Assembly: GCF_024166365.1 (NCBI RefSeq)
Contig: NC_064825.1
Span: 107,274,480-107,338,479 of the forward strand
Reading direction: 5' to 3'
From: Elephas maximus indicus
Taxonomy: Eukaryota > Chordata > Mammalia > Proboscidea > Elephantidae
Length of the DNA stretch: 64,000 nt
Shown here: positions 34,787 to 45,805 of the stretch, piece by piece
How positions within the stretch are numbered: position 1 is the first letter of the stretch
How the letters are laid out: each line of letters starts with the position of its first letter
Notes under the pieces: generated by a model
Told to the model about the DNA's origin: nothing
Databases searched by the model: none
What the model saw: only the letters and a program-made list of their open reading frames with translations
Position numbers and translations under genes: made by a program

Positions 34787-34879
34787 TGTATCTATAATTC
34801 TTGACTGTGTAAGAGTGTGAATATGTTTACATCATGTACATTCCATGGGACTATAAAGATCACTTGTGTTTTGTTTCTT

Positions 34880-35120
34880 TCATCAAATTACCCCTTATTT
34901 TTTCTCTGGGGAATATGTAGTGCGTCTTAGATAATTAACAGAGAAATCAAGGCATTTTTTTTTGTTTTTTTTTAGCTCCCTCAGATGATTTGGGTATAAC
35001 TAGTGAAATAGAGGCTAATTCCTCAGGGAACATGGCAAAGAGAAGGAAAATCATAAATCCCTCCTACCAAAGAAAACAAGAGAATCATTCAAGAAAAGAA
35101 AAGCTGATTCTGTACTCCAG
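34880..35120 (+). promoter_or_regulatory. Candidate OR4 promoter and 5' exon end
   Basis: The best preserved of three paralogous blocks: 'ggggaatatgtag', homeodomain-type TAATTA at 34932-34937, EBF-like TTCCTCAGGGAA at 35019-35030, and donor CCAG|GTGAGT with intron GT at 35121. The coding-exon acceptor is at 38347-38348, giving a predicted intron of 3.2 kb. The combination matches known OR promoter architecture. The transcription start is not visible in sequence, so the 5' limit of the exon is unknown. Confidence 0.55.
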
Positions 35121-35449
35121 GTGAGTGGATAAGAATTGTCTTTGGTTCTGATTGTCACCTGGATATTGGTCATTTTCCATGATTCTTAACTGCAGACACT
35201 ATTATGGCCACTTGCTGTTGATCCCTTCAACTTCACTGCAAACATTCATTTTCTCTTTTGTTAACTAGGATTCCATGGAGCTCTATGATGTTTTAAGGAC
35301 ACTAAATCCTAAAACTTAAGTGTGTACCCAGAGCTCTATTTGATTTGGGGTAACTGATAGTGACACTTGATTACTGAAAGTGATGAGGGAAATAGAAATA
35401 CCTCAAAATTTCATCCCCAATTTAATTTAATATAATCTATTAATGTTAC

Positions 35450-35700
35450 TCCTACTTTGGACACATCAGGAAAGAAAAATTGCTAGAAAATGGCATCGTA
35501 TTTATTAAATTAGGGGCCCAATAGGATGGTAGGTAGATGGACACTTCAGTGGGATGGATTGACACAGTAGGCCCAACAGTGGACTCAGACATACCAATGA
35601 CCATGAAGATGACACAGGAATCGACATAATCTTGTTCTGTTATACATGCAGTCACTGTAAGTCAGAACCAACTCAAGAGCAATGAATAACAACAACAAAT
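35450..35700 (+). mobile_element. Old RTE 3'-end relic, shared with OR5 unit
   Basis: 'tactttggacacatcagg', 'tgggatggattgacacagtagg' and 'gtaagtcagaaccaactc...caacaacaa'. The same relic at the same relative site is at 45565-45805; the OR2 unit lacks it near 13300. The insertion therefore predates the OR4/OR5 split. Confidence 0.8.
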
Positions 35701-38257
35701 TAAGATTAGAATGCAAGATATAATACAGAACACACTGATGCATTTTGAATTTCTCAAAAGTAAACAATTTTTCTGGTATAAATGTGACCAAGGCTCCTGT
35801 ACCTGTTGCTGTAATATTTAATAAATATAATTTTATTGCAAGTTTGTCCAATGAAATATTTGTTAAGCAATGAATCTTGTTAGTATAAGTATGTACCATG
35901 GAACATTTCATTAATGTTGAACACTTTTTTGCGTAAGAATTTCCCATGAAAACATGCATTTTTGTTGTTGCTGTTGATCACAATGATGATGTTTGTTGTT
36001 TATTTTCTCTACTAGTTGCTTACTACTGATTTTTCTGAATGGGTGTTATAAACTGATGAAGTAGACTAGGAAATAGTATGATTTTTAAGAGTTATGGTGA
36101 TATAAAGAACTCCCTGCACCTAAAATAATACCTACCTGACATTATCATGTATCAGGATTGAGAAATTATTTATTTATTTACAAACTTCTATATTCTGCTT
36201 GCATTAAGGATGACCCATACTCAGATATATTTAAAATGTACACATTTAGACGTTCAGAACAAATCGGAGATACTTTTTTTCCAAAAAGGAGAATGAGTGG
36301 GTCAAAAATCCAGAATCTTAACAGGGAGGTAGTGGCTGATGCTGAAGATGTTGATAGACTCAATACACACTAGAATAATTCTTAGAGAACATTGAAGAAC
36401 TAAAGATGGTAGGATGGAACTAGAAATTCAAATTGCTTTGCTCAATCAAGTATTCTACAGTAAATATCTATGGTATCAGAACTTACAATAGAGCAAATTT
36501 GAACTAAAGTTTTCAAAAGGGGTTAGGCTTATAGTCGTTATACTGTGGAAGAAGAAAGACCCAGAAGAGAGAGTGAAACTTACTGCAGAAACAGCACACA
36601 ATCTTTTCTAGGAAGAAGGGGTGAAGGCAACTCACAATCTCCAGTATTGCCCTCAATCTTCTGGATCAGGCTGGCAAAATTGAACCAGAAATTATCAGAC
36701 TCCTAGAATTACTACTTTTCTCCTGAAAGTTCCAGCCAGCCACAGGATAAAAAGTCATCCTTAGCAGATATCTGCCTGTAGTCCACGTCAGGACTTCAGC
36801 AGATCCCTGCCACAAACTAAGATCTTGTCAGAGGCCAGTAATTTTCTACCTGGTAATTTCACTGGGCATGCTATCACACTGTAATACTTCTGCGCAGTAT
36901 TTCATGTTAGCGAATATTTGGAAACCTACTTACTGTTCCAGTCAAAACTCATGCTTAAAGAATCCTAAGTTTTCATTAAAAGGCAATGAATATGAGAAGA
37001 CGTAAAAGGGAATCTAAGTGGATTAAGCTAAAGGAGCTTCATTAATTCCAATCAAGGAAGTTCCACATTGATTTACTGAAATTCTCTGTAAAATTTTATG
37101 AAATGAAAGGGCAGGTGTTATCATTAAGATATCTGGAAATCACAGTCTTTTACCCTGCAAGTTATCTGTTGTAGATTTCCAGAAATAAATTGATAGTTAG
37201 GATATGTGATGATATAAATGCAAAAGTGCATATTCTAAATACCTTATGGAGCCTCTCATCTCCACGCTGTTATGTTAGAGGAAATAGACCACATTCAATT
37301 AAGTAGTACAAATCTCTGGATTTTCATATAGACCATTGATTTTAGCAGGAATGGATTCATATCATCTGTGTCTTGAATCTTATACATATTTGAAGGTTTC
37401 CATTAAAAAGGAAATATAAATACAAATTGAAGCAGAAATGTGAATATTTATTTAGAATGGGAAAGAAATAGAAACAAAATTATAGACAAAATGATCTTGG
37501 TGACAAACATTATAAAATCTATAAATATAAGCTTTCTTAAATTCAAGACACATTTCAGCATACTAGGTGGTAGGCATGTTCTTAGAAGCTATTCTAACAC
37601 CAGAATGATAGCATTACTAAATGATATATGTCATTGTTTTGAACCATAAAAATATACCTTCTAAGCCTCAAATATCATTAACTCAAAACCTATTTATTTG
37701 GACTCCAGAAATGCCTACTGGTACCCCAAGGCAAACTGGTATTTGGTAAAGTGTAATGGAAAGGATGTTGGAATGGCAAGAGAATGTGCCTTTAACTGAT
37801 CATGGTTAAAATATTCTTCTTTCAGGACACTTACCAGGATACATCACTACGTGAATGCGTTGCTAAGGCCTTGCTGAAGGTCTTGGAAGGGGCCAGAGTT
37901 GATGAGGGGCCACAAAACTTAAGTTTCCCTAACTTCATGTTATCTTTTTCACTCTCTTTAAGAATATCAATATCTTGTAAATATTCTCAGACCAAAAAAA
38001 GGAAGGGCTCTAAAGTAAAATGCTGATGACATTGTGCAGATAAAATAAAGTATAATATTTCTATATTAATAAAACTATGTGTTTGTTACCAACAAAATAA
38101 CAAATACTGTTGATCTACTTTAGAATTTAATTTATGTTGTATCAGTAAATACTCTGTTTTATATGGACCCCTCCTATTTTGGGATGAAGGAGATTCTAAA
38201 GATTATTAAAGTAAGCTTTAAAAATTAATTTTCTCACCACACATACGAAGGAAGAAA

Positions 38258-38289
38258 GCATCGGTGGTTCAGTGGTAGAATTCTTGCCC
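38258..38289 (+). repeat. tRNA-Gly-like 5' half (remnant SINE head)
   Basis: 'gcatcggtggttcagtgg' continuing to 'tagaattcttgccc' matches the 5' half of tRNA-Gly (A box included) with about one difference, then stops in the anticodon arm. It is not a functional tRNA because the T arm, B box and 3' half are absent. Its position, after 'atacgaaggaa', corresponds to the insertion site of the tRNA-Gly-headed SINE at 48811-49150 upstream of OR5. Confidence 0.7.
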
Positions 38290-38366
38290 TCTGTTTGTTT
38301 AGACGATGCGATATGAAAGATAATACAAGCATATCTGTTTTTTCTCAGAAGAGGTAACTGGACTAA

Positions 38367-39308
38367 ATGGACCAAAAGAACCTAACTGTGATGACCGAAT
38401 TCATTCTTATTGGAGTCACAAGGCGCCCTGAACTGCAGCTGCCCCTTTTGGGGGTCTTCCTCCTCATCTACATGATCACAGTGATGGGAAACCTAGGCCT
38501 GATCATCCTGACCAAGGTGGACTCCCGCCTACATACTCCTATGTATTTTTTCATCAGACACCTGGCCGTCATTGATCTTGGTAATTCTACTGTCATTTGT
38601 CCCAAGATGCTGGTAACTTTTGTTGTGAATAAAAATACCATTTCTTATTATGAATGTGCCACACAGCTGGCTTTCTTCATTTTGTTCATTATCAGTGAAC
38701 TTTTCATCTTGTCGGCCATGGCCTATGACCGCTATGTGGCCATCTGTAACCCTCTGCTCTACAATGTTATCATGTCCCCAAGACGTTGCCATGTGCTTGT
38801 GGGTATTCCATACATTTATAGTATCTTTCAGTCTCTGATGTTCACCATTAAGATTTTCACTTTGACCTTCTGTGGCTCTAATGTCATCAGTCATTTCTAT
38901 TGTGATGATGTCCCCTTGATACCTATGCTCTGCTCAAATGCACAAGAGGTACAGTTGTTGATCATAATGTTTTCAGCATTTAATTTGATATCATCCCTCC
39001 TGGTTGTCCTGCTGTCCTACCTGCTGATTCTGATAGCCATATTTCGAATGCATTCTGCTGAGGGCAGGAGAAAAGCTTTCTCCACATGTGGTTCTCATCT
39101 GACAGTGGTGGTTGTGTTCTATGGGTCTCTACTGTTCATGTATGTGCAGCCCAAATCTGCTCATTCTTTTGATACTGACAAAATGGCCTCAGTGTTTTAC
39201 ACTTTAGTCATTCCTATGCTTAACCCCTTGATCTACAGCTTAAGGAATAAAGAAGTAAAAAGTGCCTTCTACAGGGCCATTAAGAATCCATGCAATCTTT
39301 GTATTTAG
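38367..39308 (+). CDS. OR8K-like: Olfactory receptor OR4 (OR8K-like), intact
   Basis: Odorant receptor, class A seven-transmembrane GPCR, expected in cilia of olfactory sensory neurons and coupling to the olfactory G protein. 313 residues, ATG to TAG, uninterrupted, typical for class II ORs. Landmarks: N-glycosylation site NLT at 5-7, GN at 41-42 in TM1, LHTPMYFF at 55-62, Cys97 for the TM3-loop disulfide, MAYDRYVAIC at 118-127, extra cysteines 169, 179 and 189 in loop 2, SY at 217-218 in TM5, [10 protein letters not shown] at 236-245, PMLNPLIY at 283-290. The start is supported by the acceptor ending at 38348 and by alignment with OR5. Resemblance to OR8K1/OR8K3 is from memory of the family; the exact orthologue is not certain. 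It is the only locus with every element intact. Confidence 0.96.
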   Translation: MDQKNLTVMTEFILIGVTRRPELQLPLLGVFLLIYMITVMGNLGLIILTKVDSRLHTPMYFFIRHLAVIDLGNSTVICPKMLVTFVVNKNTISYYECATQLAFFILFIISELFILSAMAYDRYVAICNPLLYNVIMSPRRCHVLVGIPYIYSIFQSLMFTIKIFTLTFCGSNVISHFYCDDVPLIPMLCSNAQEVQLLIIMFSAFNLISSLLVVLLSYLLILIAIFRMHSAEGRRKAFSTCGSHLTVVVVFYGSLLFMYVQPKSAHSFDTDKMASVFYTLVIPMLNPLIYSLRNKEVKSAFYRAIKNPCNLCI

Positions 39309-41100
39309 TATTCAATATGCAATACTGTTTTGAGGCAAATGTACTGGAAATTATCTCTAAAACATTTTCTTTGGCTGCAAAGCTAAGACTGATTATAAAG
39401 CAAAGACAAATGCTCTGTGCCCATTATATTCATTCAAATTAATTCTCATAATGTATATTTCAAGTTAAATGTCATTTCTTCCCCAAAACGGCAAGCTTCT
39501 ATTCATTCCTTCCTTATGTGATTTTATAGAAACTCATATTTCCCTAATGAAAAGATTTGTCAGGCACCTCATCAGTAAACTGTGTGGTTGTTTCAATGTT
39601 GTTTTTGCTTTCATTAAGAAGGGAATGTTCTCAACCTTGCTTTCATGTCTTTTCTTAGACTAAATTAATACTAAAATAAGTAATCAAAACTGGAGACAAA
39701 GTGTTACCGGTGTTCCTGTTGACCCCATCAGTAATTAGCCTTCTGTGTCTCCTACTGTGATAATCATTTCTTATCTATGTGCTGCTCCAACATATGTGAA
39801 GTGTGCTAGGTAATTTTGATCAGTTATATAATTTGACATCCTTCCTTCTGAGAAAACTAGTCCTGCATGCTGGTTCTCACTACCCTATTCTTCATGCATA
39901 GACAGTAGTTAGAAAAGAAAAAAAAAATGAAAAGTGAATAGAGACGGGGAGAGAAAAGGAGGAAGGAGAAAAAATATTAAGGATGCCTGATGTGAAGGAC
40001 TATTTATTAAAGGTAATAACTGATGGAGATTATGATGATTAAAAAAGAATTCTAAAACCAAGAGAACATATTGGCATGCTTTCTTAGTCTTATTTTCAAT
40101 GTATTGGAGAATATTATATGTATAAAGAAGGAAGATCAATGTATAAAAAGGGCATATTACTCTAGAGTGAACAATTGTATTGCTCAACATCCACGTATTT
40201 TGTTAAAGGCAAAATGTGGATATTGTTACACTTCATTTGTAGAGGATGTATAAGGGATGGTAAGCTGAATTCTACTGAATGCATCGATATTATACTGAAG
40301 CAGTAAATACTTTTGCCATTAATTTCTTTTTGTTCACTAAAAGACTGTGGGAATAAATATTTATGATATTTCCAATTTTTATTCCTTTCAAACTAACAAA
40401 AAATCTTCCTATCTTCCATGTTGTCTTCATCTTCATTAGGTTAATGACAAAACACTTGTCAAGGGTCATAATTTACTCAAAACAAAAATGAAATAGTGTT
40501 TACTCTCTGTTTTTCCTTGGCACAGACAGAGTTCTAAGAAAAAATTCTGAATAGCTCAATAAGATGGCTGGTAAAACAAGAAAGTAAAGACATTTACCAT
40601 AGTGCTGATGGTCCTTACCCCATCTTGATTTTGTTCTAGTCTCCACAAGTATGTGTGCCACTAATCCAGAGAAGTACAAACTTTAGTATATTATGCCTAA
40701 AGTGCATATTTTCTTCATTTTTTTGGAAACCTAATAGCATCTGACAGAGCTAGAATATATGTGCAATACCCAATACTGAACTAAAGCAGAAACCTTGTCA
40801 AAAATGCAGAATGATTACATATTTTGGAAAGAATCAAAACTGTTCAAGAAGTGACAACAATTTATGTCAGAAAAGCTACTATGGTAAAACAGGTAAACAG
40901 AATATTATTTATGTAATCATAAAATTACAGATTTCTAGGTGTTTTAATTTGGAGTGTTATTGAGTATAATGCAGTTTACATATTTTATATGATTTAATAT
41001 GTACCTATACATATTTATGTATGATTTAAGACTGCACTGAACCAACATAAAGGTATATTAAAAAAATTAGGAGCTCCAAAAAATTGATCTCAGATAGAAG
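39309..41100 (+). other. OR4 3' flank
   Basis: No gene. Paralogous to the OR1 flank (40430-41080 with 7563-8160) and, more proximally, to the OR2 and OR5 flanks. The ERV LTR present after OR2 is absent here ('aaggaagatcaatgtataaaaagggc'). Confidence 0.65.
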
Positions 41101-41280
41101 AAACACACACACCATTGCTTTGTCAATCCCAAATCATGGTGACCATGTGTGTGTCAGAATAGAACTGTCCTGCGTAAGGGTTCAATGGCTGATTCTTCAG
41201 AAGTAGATCCAAAGGTTTTTCTTTAAGTCATTCCTGGGTGGATTCCAAACTCCAAACTTTTGGTTAGCAGCTTGAGGTTG
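41101..41280 (-). mobile_element. AfroSINE variant, antisense, old
   Basis: 'cccaaatcatggtgaccatgtgtgtgtcag', 'caatggctgattcttcagaagtagatcc' and 'aacttttggttagcagc' match the long-body SINE type on the minus strand. Confidence 0.65.
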
Positions 41281-41291
41281 TGTGTGTGTAT

Positions 41292-41328
<37 letters not shown>

Positions 41329-41345
41329 AGTATGTATGTATGTAC
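41281..41345. repeat. (TG)n/(TA)n simple repeat
   Basis: A short 'tgtgtgtgtgt' run, then about 30 bases of alternating TA, then 'tatgtatgtatg'. Confidence 0.95.
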
Positions 41346-41520
41346 AGAGGAAACCCTAGTGGCATAATGGTTAAGTGCTACTGCTGCTAACCAAAGGGTC
41401 GGCAGTTCAAATCCATCAGGCGCTCCTTGGAAACTCTATGGGGTAGTTCTACTCTGTCCTATATAGTAGAGTGGGAATTGACTCGATGGCACTGGGTTTG
41501 GTTTTGTTGGGTTTTTTTAG
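41346..41520 (+). mobile_element. AfroSINE
   Basis: Head 'gaaaccctagtggcataatggttaag', B box 'gcagttcaaatcc', tail 'gggaattgactcgatggcactgggtttgg'. Confidence 0.9.
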
Positions 41521-41779
41521 TATAAACAGAGACGATGAACAAAAATGCAGTGGCTAATATAAACACCACATTGGCTTGATTTTTTTAACACAAACGTTCA
41601 TTCAATATAAACTTATATATTTATTAAGTCAAACTCTAAAAATCTACTTCATCATGAAATGTATTTTTTCTGTATTTTGCAGTAAAAGTACAAATCTTAA
41701 AATTCTAAAACTCAAGAAATGGATAAATTGAAGAATTTGATGAACAGAGCATTAATAGACAACACATTGAAGAGCTGAA

Positions 41780-42370
41780 ATGTGTGTTTATAATAATTAT
41801 TTATTAAGGTGAAATTCACAACACCATCATTTAAAAGTGTTCAATTCAGTGGCTTTTATTACATTCACAATAATGTGTAACCATCAGGTTTATCTAGCAC
41901 AAGATAATTTTTATCACTCCATAGATGTCCTCCTATAGATTAGGATACCTCTTCTGAACTTCTCTACCTCCACACAGCCCCTGACAACCATGAATCTGAT
42001 TTTTGTCTCTATGGCTTTTCCTATTCTGCTATTGCATATGAATAGAAATGTTCAATATGTGATCTTCTGATTTTTTGCTTTTCTTACTTAACATTAGATT
42101 TTCCAGTTTCATCCACATCATAGCATGTATTGGTACTTCATTTTTTATGACGGAATGAATGAATATACCGTATTTTCTTTATTCATTTATCTGCTGATGG
42201 ACGTTGAGTTGTTTCTACTTTTTTTTGCTATTGTGAATTTGCTTCTATGAACATTCATGTAAAATTTTTTGTTTGAACATGTTTTCAATTATTTTGGGTA
42301 TATACTAGAAGAGGATTTGCTGCACCAAAAGGCAATTTTACATACTGCAACATTGGTTGTAGTATATATA
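41780..42370 (-). mobile_element. Old L1 3' region, minus strand
   Basis: Antisense L1M words: 'gtgttcaattcagtggcttttattacattcacaataatgtg', 'cagcccctgacaacc', 'tttatctgctgatgg' and 'aggatttgctgcaccaaaagg'. Same family as 1405-3599, but a separate insertion by its flanks. Confidence 0.7.
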
Positions 42371-42529
42371 ACTAATGATAAGATACATAAGAAAAAACAA
42401 AGATGGTCTTAAGTGTGGTTCCTTGTTACTCTAATAATTCATAAATTGGGGATTACGGGTATCTCCCATTTTTGAAAGTTTGCTTCACACCACTTCACTT
42501 TTATGAAAGGCCTGCATTAGTACTTTTTT

Positions 42530-44210
42530 TCACTGCTGGAGGTCCTAGCTAGAGCAATAAGCCAAGAAAAAGAAATAAAGGACATCAAAATTGGTAAGGA
42601 AGAAGTAAAACTATCCCTATTGGCAGATGTCATAATACAGTACATAGAGAGCAGCCCTGGTGGCACAGTGGTTAAGCATTTGGCTGATAACCAAAATGTT
42701 GGCAGTTCAAACCTACCAGCTGCTCTTTGGAAGTCCTATGGGCCAGTTCTACTCTATTCTAGAGGATTGCTATAGGTTGGAATCAACTCGATGGCAATGT
42801 GATTGGTTTTTGGTTTTTTATACATAAAGAACCCAGAAGGCTCCACATTAAAACTACTGGAACTAATAGGAAGATTCAGCAGAGTAGCAGGATACAAGAC
42901 ATCCAAAAATCATTTGGATTCCTATACACCAATACAGAGAACTATGAAAATGAAATCAGAAAAACCATTTATAATATCCCTTAAAAACAAACAAAAAAAC
43001 AACTTAGGAATAAATCTAACCAGGGACTTAAAATACCTATACAAAGAAAACTACAAAACCCTACTTGAAGAAACCAAAAGAGACCATCATAAACGGAAGA
43101 ACACACCATGTTGATGAATCAGTAGGCTCAACATTGTGAAAATGTCAATTCTACCTGAAGCAATCTATCAATACAATTAAACCAGATCCAAATACCAACA
43201 GCATTATTTAATGAGATAGAAAAACTAATCATTAATTATATGGAATATAAAGAGGCCTCGGATAAGTAAAACACTATTGAAGAAGAAGAACAAAGTAGAA
43301 GGCCGTGAACTACCTGACCTCAGAACCTACTATATTGCTACAGTAGTCAACAAAACAGCCTGGTACTGGTACAACGACAAAGACTTGAACCAATGGAACA
43401 AAATCAAGAACCCCAATGTAAATTCATTCACCTATGGTTGCCTGACAGAATTACTGGGTTGAGGGATGCGGACCATGGTCTCAGAAGTCCAAGCTCAATT
43501 GGCACAATGTAGTTAATAAAGAAAACATTCTACATCCTACTTGGTTGAGGAGCATCTGCAGTCTTAAAATCTTCTGAGTGGCCATTTAAGATACTTCACT
43601 GGTCCCACCCTATCTGAAGCAAGTAAGAATGAATAAAACCAAAGACACAAGGGAAAGATTTGTCCAAAAGACTAATGGGCCACAACTCCCACAACCTCCA
43701 CCAGACTGAGTCCAACACAGCTAGATTGTGCCCAGCTACCACCACCAACCTCTCCGACAAGGATCATAATAGAGGGTGTCCATGTGAGCTGGAGAAAAAT
43801 GTAGAACAAAATTGAAACTCATAAAAAAGGACCAGAGTTACAAGTCTGACAGAGACTAGAGAAATCCTGAGAATATGTCCCCCGGCCACCCTTTTAACTT
43901 AGTACTGAGGTTGCTTCTGAGGTTCACCCTTCAGCCAAAGATTAGGCAGACCCATAAGAAAAAACAACAATACTCAATCATGTATAAGAGACTAAATGGG
44001 CACACCAGCCCAGGGGCAAGAAGGAAAGACAGGACGGGGCAGGAAAGCTGGACAAATGAAACACATTTGTCAAAACTCATCAATGTGTCAGTGTGTTTCA
44101 TTGTACGTAATGTTTCCTCAATTCTTGTACATATGGAAGTCACCAAGGAAGGAGGCATGGATAAAATTTTATCAGAGACAAGATATATTCTCTTACAAGA
44201 AAATTTGACT
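42530..44210 (+). mobile_element. L1 ORF2 3' part and 3' UTR, + strand
   Basis: ORF2 words 'ggaggtcctagctagagcaat...aagaaataaaggacatcaaaattgg' and, after a SINE, 'ggatacaagacatccaaaaatc' and 'gcctggtactggtacaacgac'. The frame is open in short pieces at 42803-43114 and 43277-43462. An old 3' UTR follows to about 44100 with an A-rich, decayed end. Inactive. Confidence 0.8.
42649..42822 (+). mobile_element. AfroSINE inserted in L1 ORF2
   Basis: Head 'gcagccctggtggcacagtggttaag', tail 'ggttggaatcaactcgatggcaatg'. Flanked by tacatagaga / tacataaaga, where the L1 frame resumes. Confidence 0.9.
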
Positions 44211-44214
44211 CACT

Positions 44215-45019
44215 ATGAGGTTCTACTGACCATTACCCAACTCTGGTGATATGACAGCTAAGGGACTCCTAAAGCTGGGGCAGCTATGTGGTAACACATT
44301 GCATTGCAATAATTCTTACGGGTTTGTCTTATGAAAGGGAAGGTAAATATATCCTTATTTAGAGGTGTGGGGCCGGAGAGGTAAAGTTTTAATTTCAAAT
44401 CCGCTGGTTATTAATTATGTAATTTCAGGCAATTATACAGTTCAGCTGAGGTCACCTTCTTCTGCACATGAGATTCCCAGGCGCTTTATGGAACGTTTTG
44501 ACTCATGGCAGCCCCCTGTGTGTCAGGGCAGGACTGCGCACTCCACGGTTTTCAATGGCTGACTTTTTAAAAACCAGAATGCTAGGCATTCCTTCTGAGG
44601 CTCCTTCGGATGGACTTGAACTTTCAACCTTCTTGGTTAGCAGCAGAGTGTGTTAAACACTTACACCACACAGTAAATACGGAAATAGCATGGGTTAAAT
44701 TATGAGTTAAATGTTGGGTTTAACATATGTATGAGCCAATTCATATATATACAGCACAGTGCCTGGCACATATTTCTTTTGGTAATAAATTCAAAGAAAA
44801 ATCCTAGGTCATGATGATAATGGTATTTACTATTTCATCATGACTTTGCAACTGTTGCAGTTTTACTGAGATTGAGCTGATATCCATTTTTTTTCCCATT
44901 GTGTCTATATTTCTTGACTGTGTAAATGAATGAATACATTTACATCATATGGATTCCGCGAGACTGTGTAGATGACTTATGTTTTGTTCTTTCATTGAAT
45001 TACCCCTTCTTTTTTTTTT
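44215..45019 (+). other. Start of OR5 duplication unit
   Basis: Aligns with the OR4 unit from 29061 and the OR2 unit from 12091. An antisense long-body SINE (44460-44670) interrupts it. Confidence 0.65.
44460..44670 (-). mobile_element. AfroSINE variant, antisense
   Basis: 'ttttgactcatggcagccccctgtgtgtcag', 'ttttcaatggctgactttt' and 'ggttagcagcagagtgtg'. Absent at the corresponding OR4 position (29290). Confidence 0.8.
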
Positions 45020-45229
45020 CTTTTCACCGGGGAATATGTAGGATATCTTGGATAATCAACAGGCACAACAAGGGAAATTTTTAAGTCCTTCAGATGTTTT
45101 GATCATAATCAGTGAAATGCATGCTAATTCTTTGGGGAATATGGCAAAGAGAAGGGAAATCATGAATTTATCCAACCAAAGAAAACAAGAGAATCATTTG
45201 AGGAAAACAAATCTGATTTCCTACTCAAG
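45020..45229 (+). promoter_or_regulatory. Candidate OR5 promoter and 5' exon end
   Basis: Third paralogous block: 'ggggaatatgtagg', TAATCA at 45053-45058 (TAATTA in the other two), a decayed EBF-like word TTCTTTGGGGAA at 45128-45139, and donor CAAG|GTGAGT with GT at 45230. The predicted intron to the acceptor at 49246 is 4.0 kb. Both factor sites are weaker than in the OR4 copy, in keeping with the pseudogene state of OR5. Confidence 0.45.
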
Positions 45230-45564
45230 GTGAGTGGGTTCAAATTCTCTTTGATTCTGATTATCGTAGATTTCGGTCATTTACCATCACTCCTGACTCC
45301 TCAATGCAGGCACTATTATGGCCACGCGCAAATTACCCCTTCAGCTTCACCACAAACATTCATTTTCTCTTTTCTTAACTAGGATTCCATGGAGCTCTAT
45401 GGTATTTTTAGGACATTAAATCCTATAAATTAAGAGTGTACCCCAGCTCTATTTGATTTATAGGGGCTGATATTGGCATTTGGTTACTGCAAGCGAAGAG
45501 CGAACTGGAAATACTTGAAAATTCAGCATCAATTTAATTTACTAAAATCTATTAGGATTAGATA

Positions 45565-45805
45565 TACTTTGAGTACTTCATCAGGAAAGACCAAATGCTG
45601 GAAAAGGACATTGCATTTGGTCAAGTAGAGGGCCAACAAAAAGAAGGAACTCTCAATGGGATGGACTGACACAATAGTTCATACCAATAATGCACTCTAA
45701 CATATTGACAATTATGAAGATGGAAAAGGAATGGATGTCATTTTGCTCTGTTATATATGAGGTCACCATAAGTCAGAACCAATTCGACAGCAACAAGCAA
45801 CAATA
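45565..45805 (+). mobile_element. Old RTE 3'-end relic, shared with OR4 unit
   Basis: 'tttgagtacttcatcagg', 'tgggatggactgacacaatag' and 'ataagtcagaaccaattcgacagcaacaa'. Same site as 35450-35700. Confidence 0.8.

Larger units (their letters stand above)
35121..38348 (+). other. Predicted OR4 intron
   Basis: From donor GT (35121) to acceptor 'tctgttttttctcag' (38348). Aligns along most of its length with 45230-49246 of the OR5 unit. It contains a degenerate RTE end (35450-35700) and the tRNA-Gly-like SINE head (38258-38289). No gene. Confidence 0.55.

Noticed and set aside
38258-38329. Possible tRNA-Gly gene upstream of OR4
   Set aside because: Only the 5' half matches; there is no T arm, B box or acceptor 3' strand, so it cannot fold as a tRNA.
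38529-38894. 121-codon minus-strand frame inside OR4
   Set aside because: It is the shadow of a conserved OR frame; similar shadows occur in OR5 and OR1. No domain.
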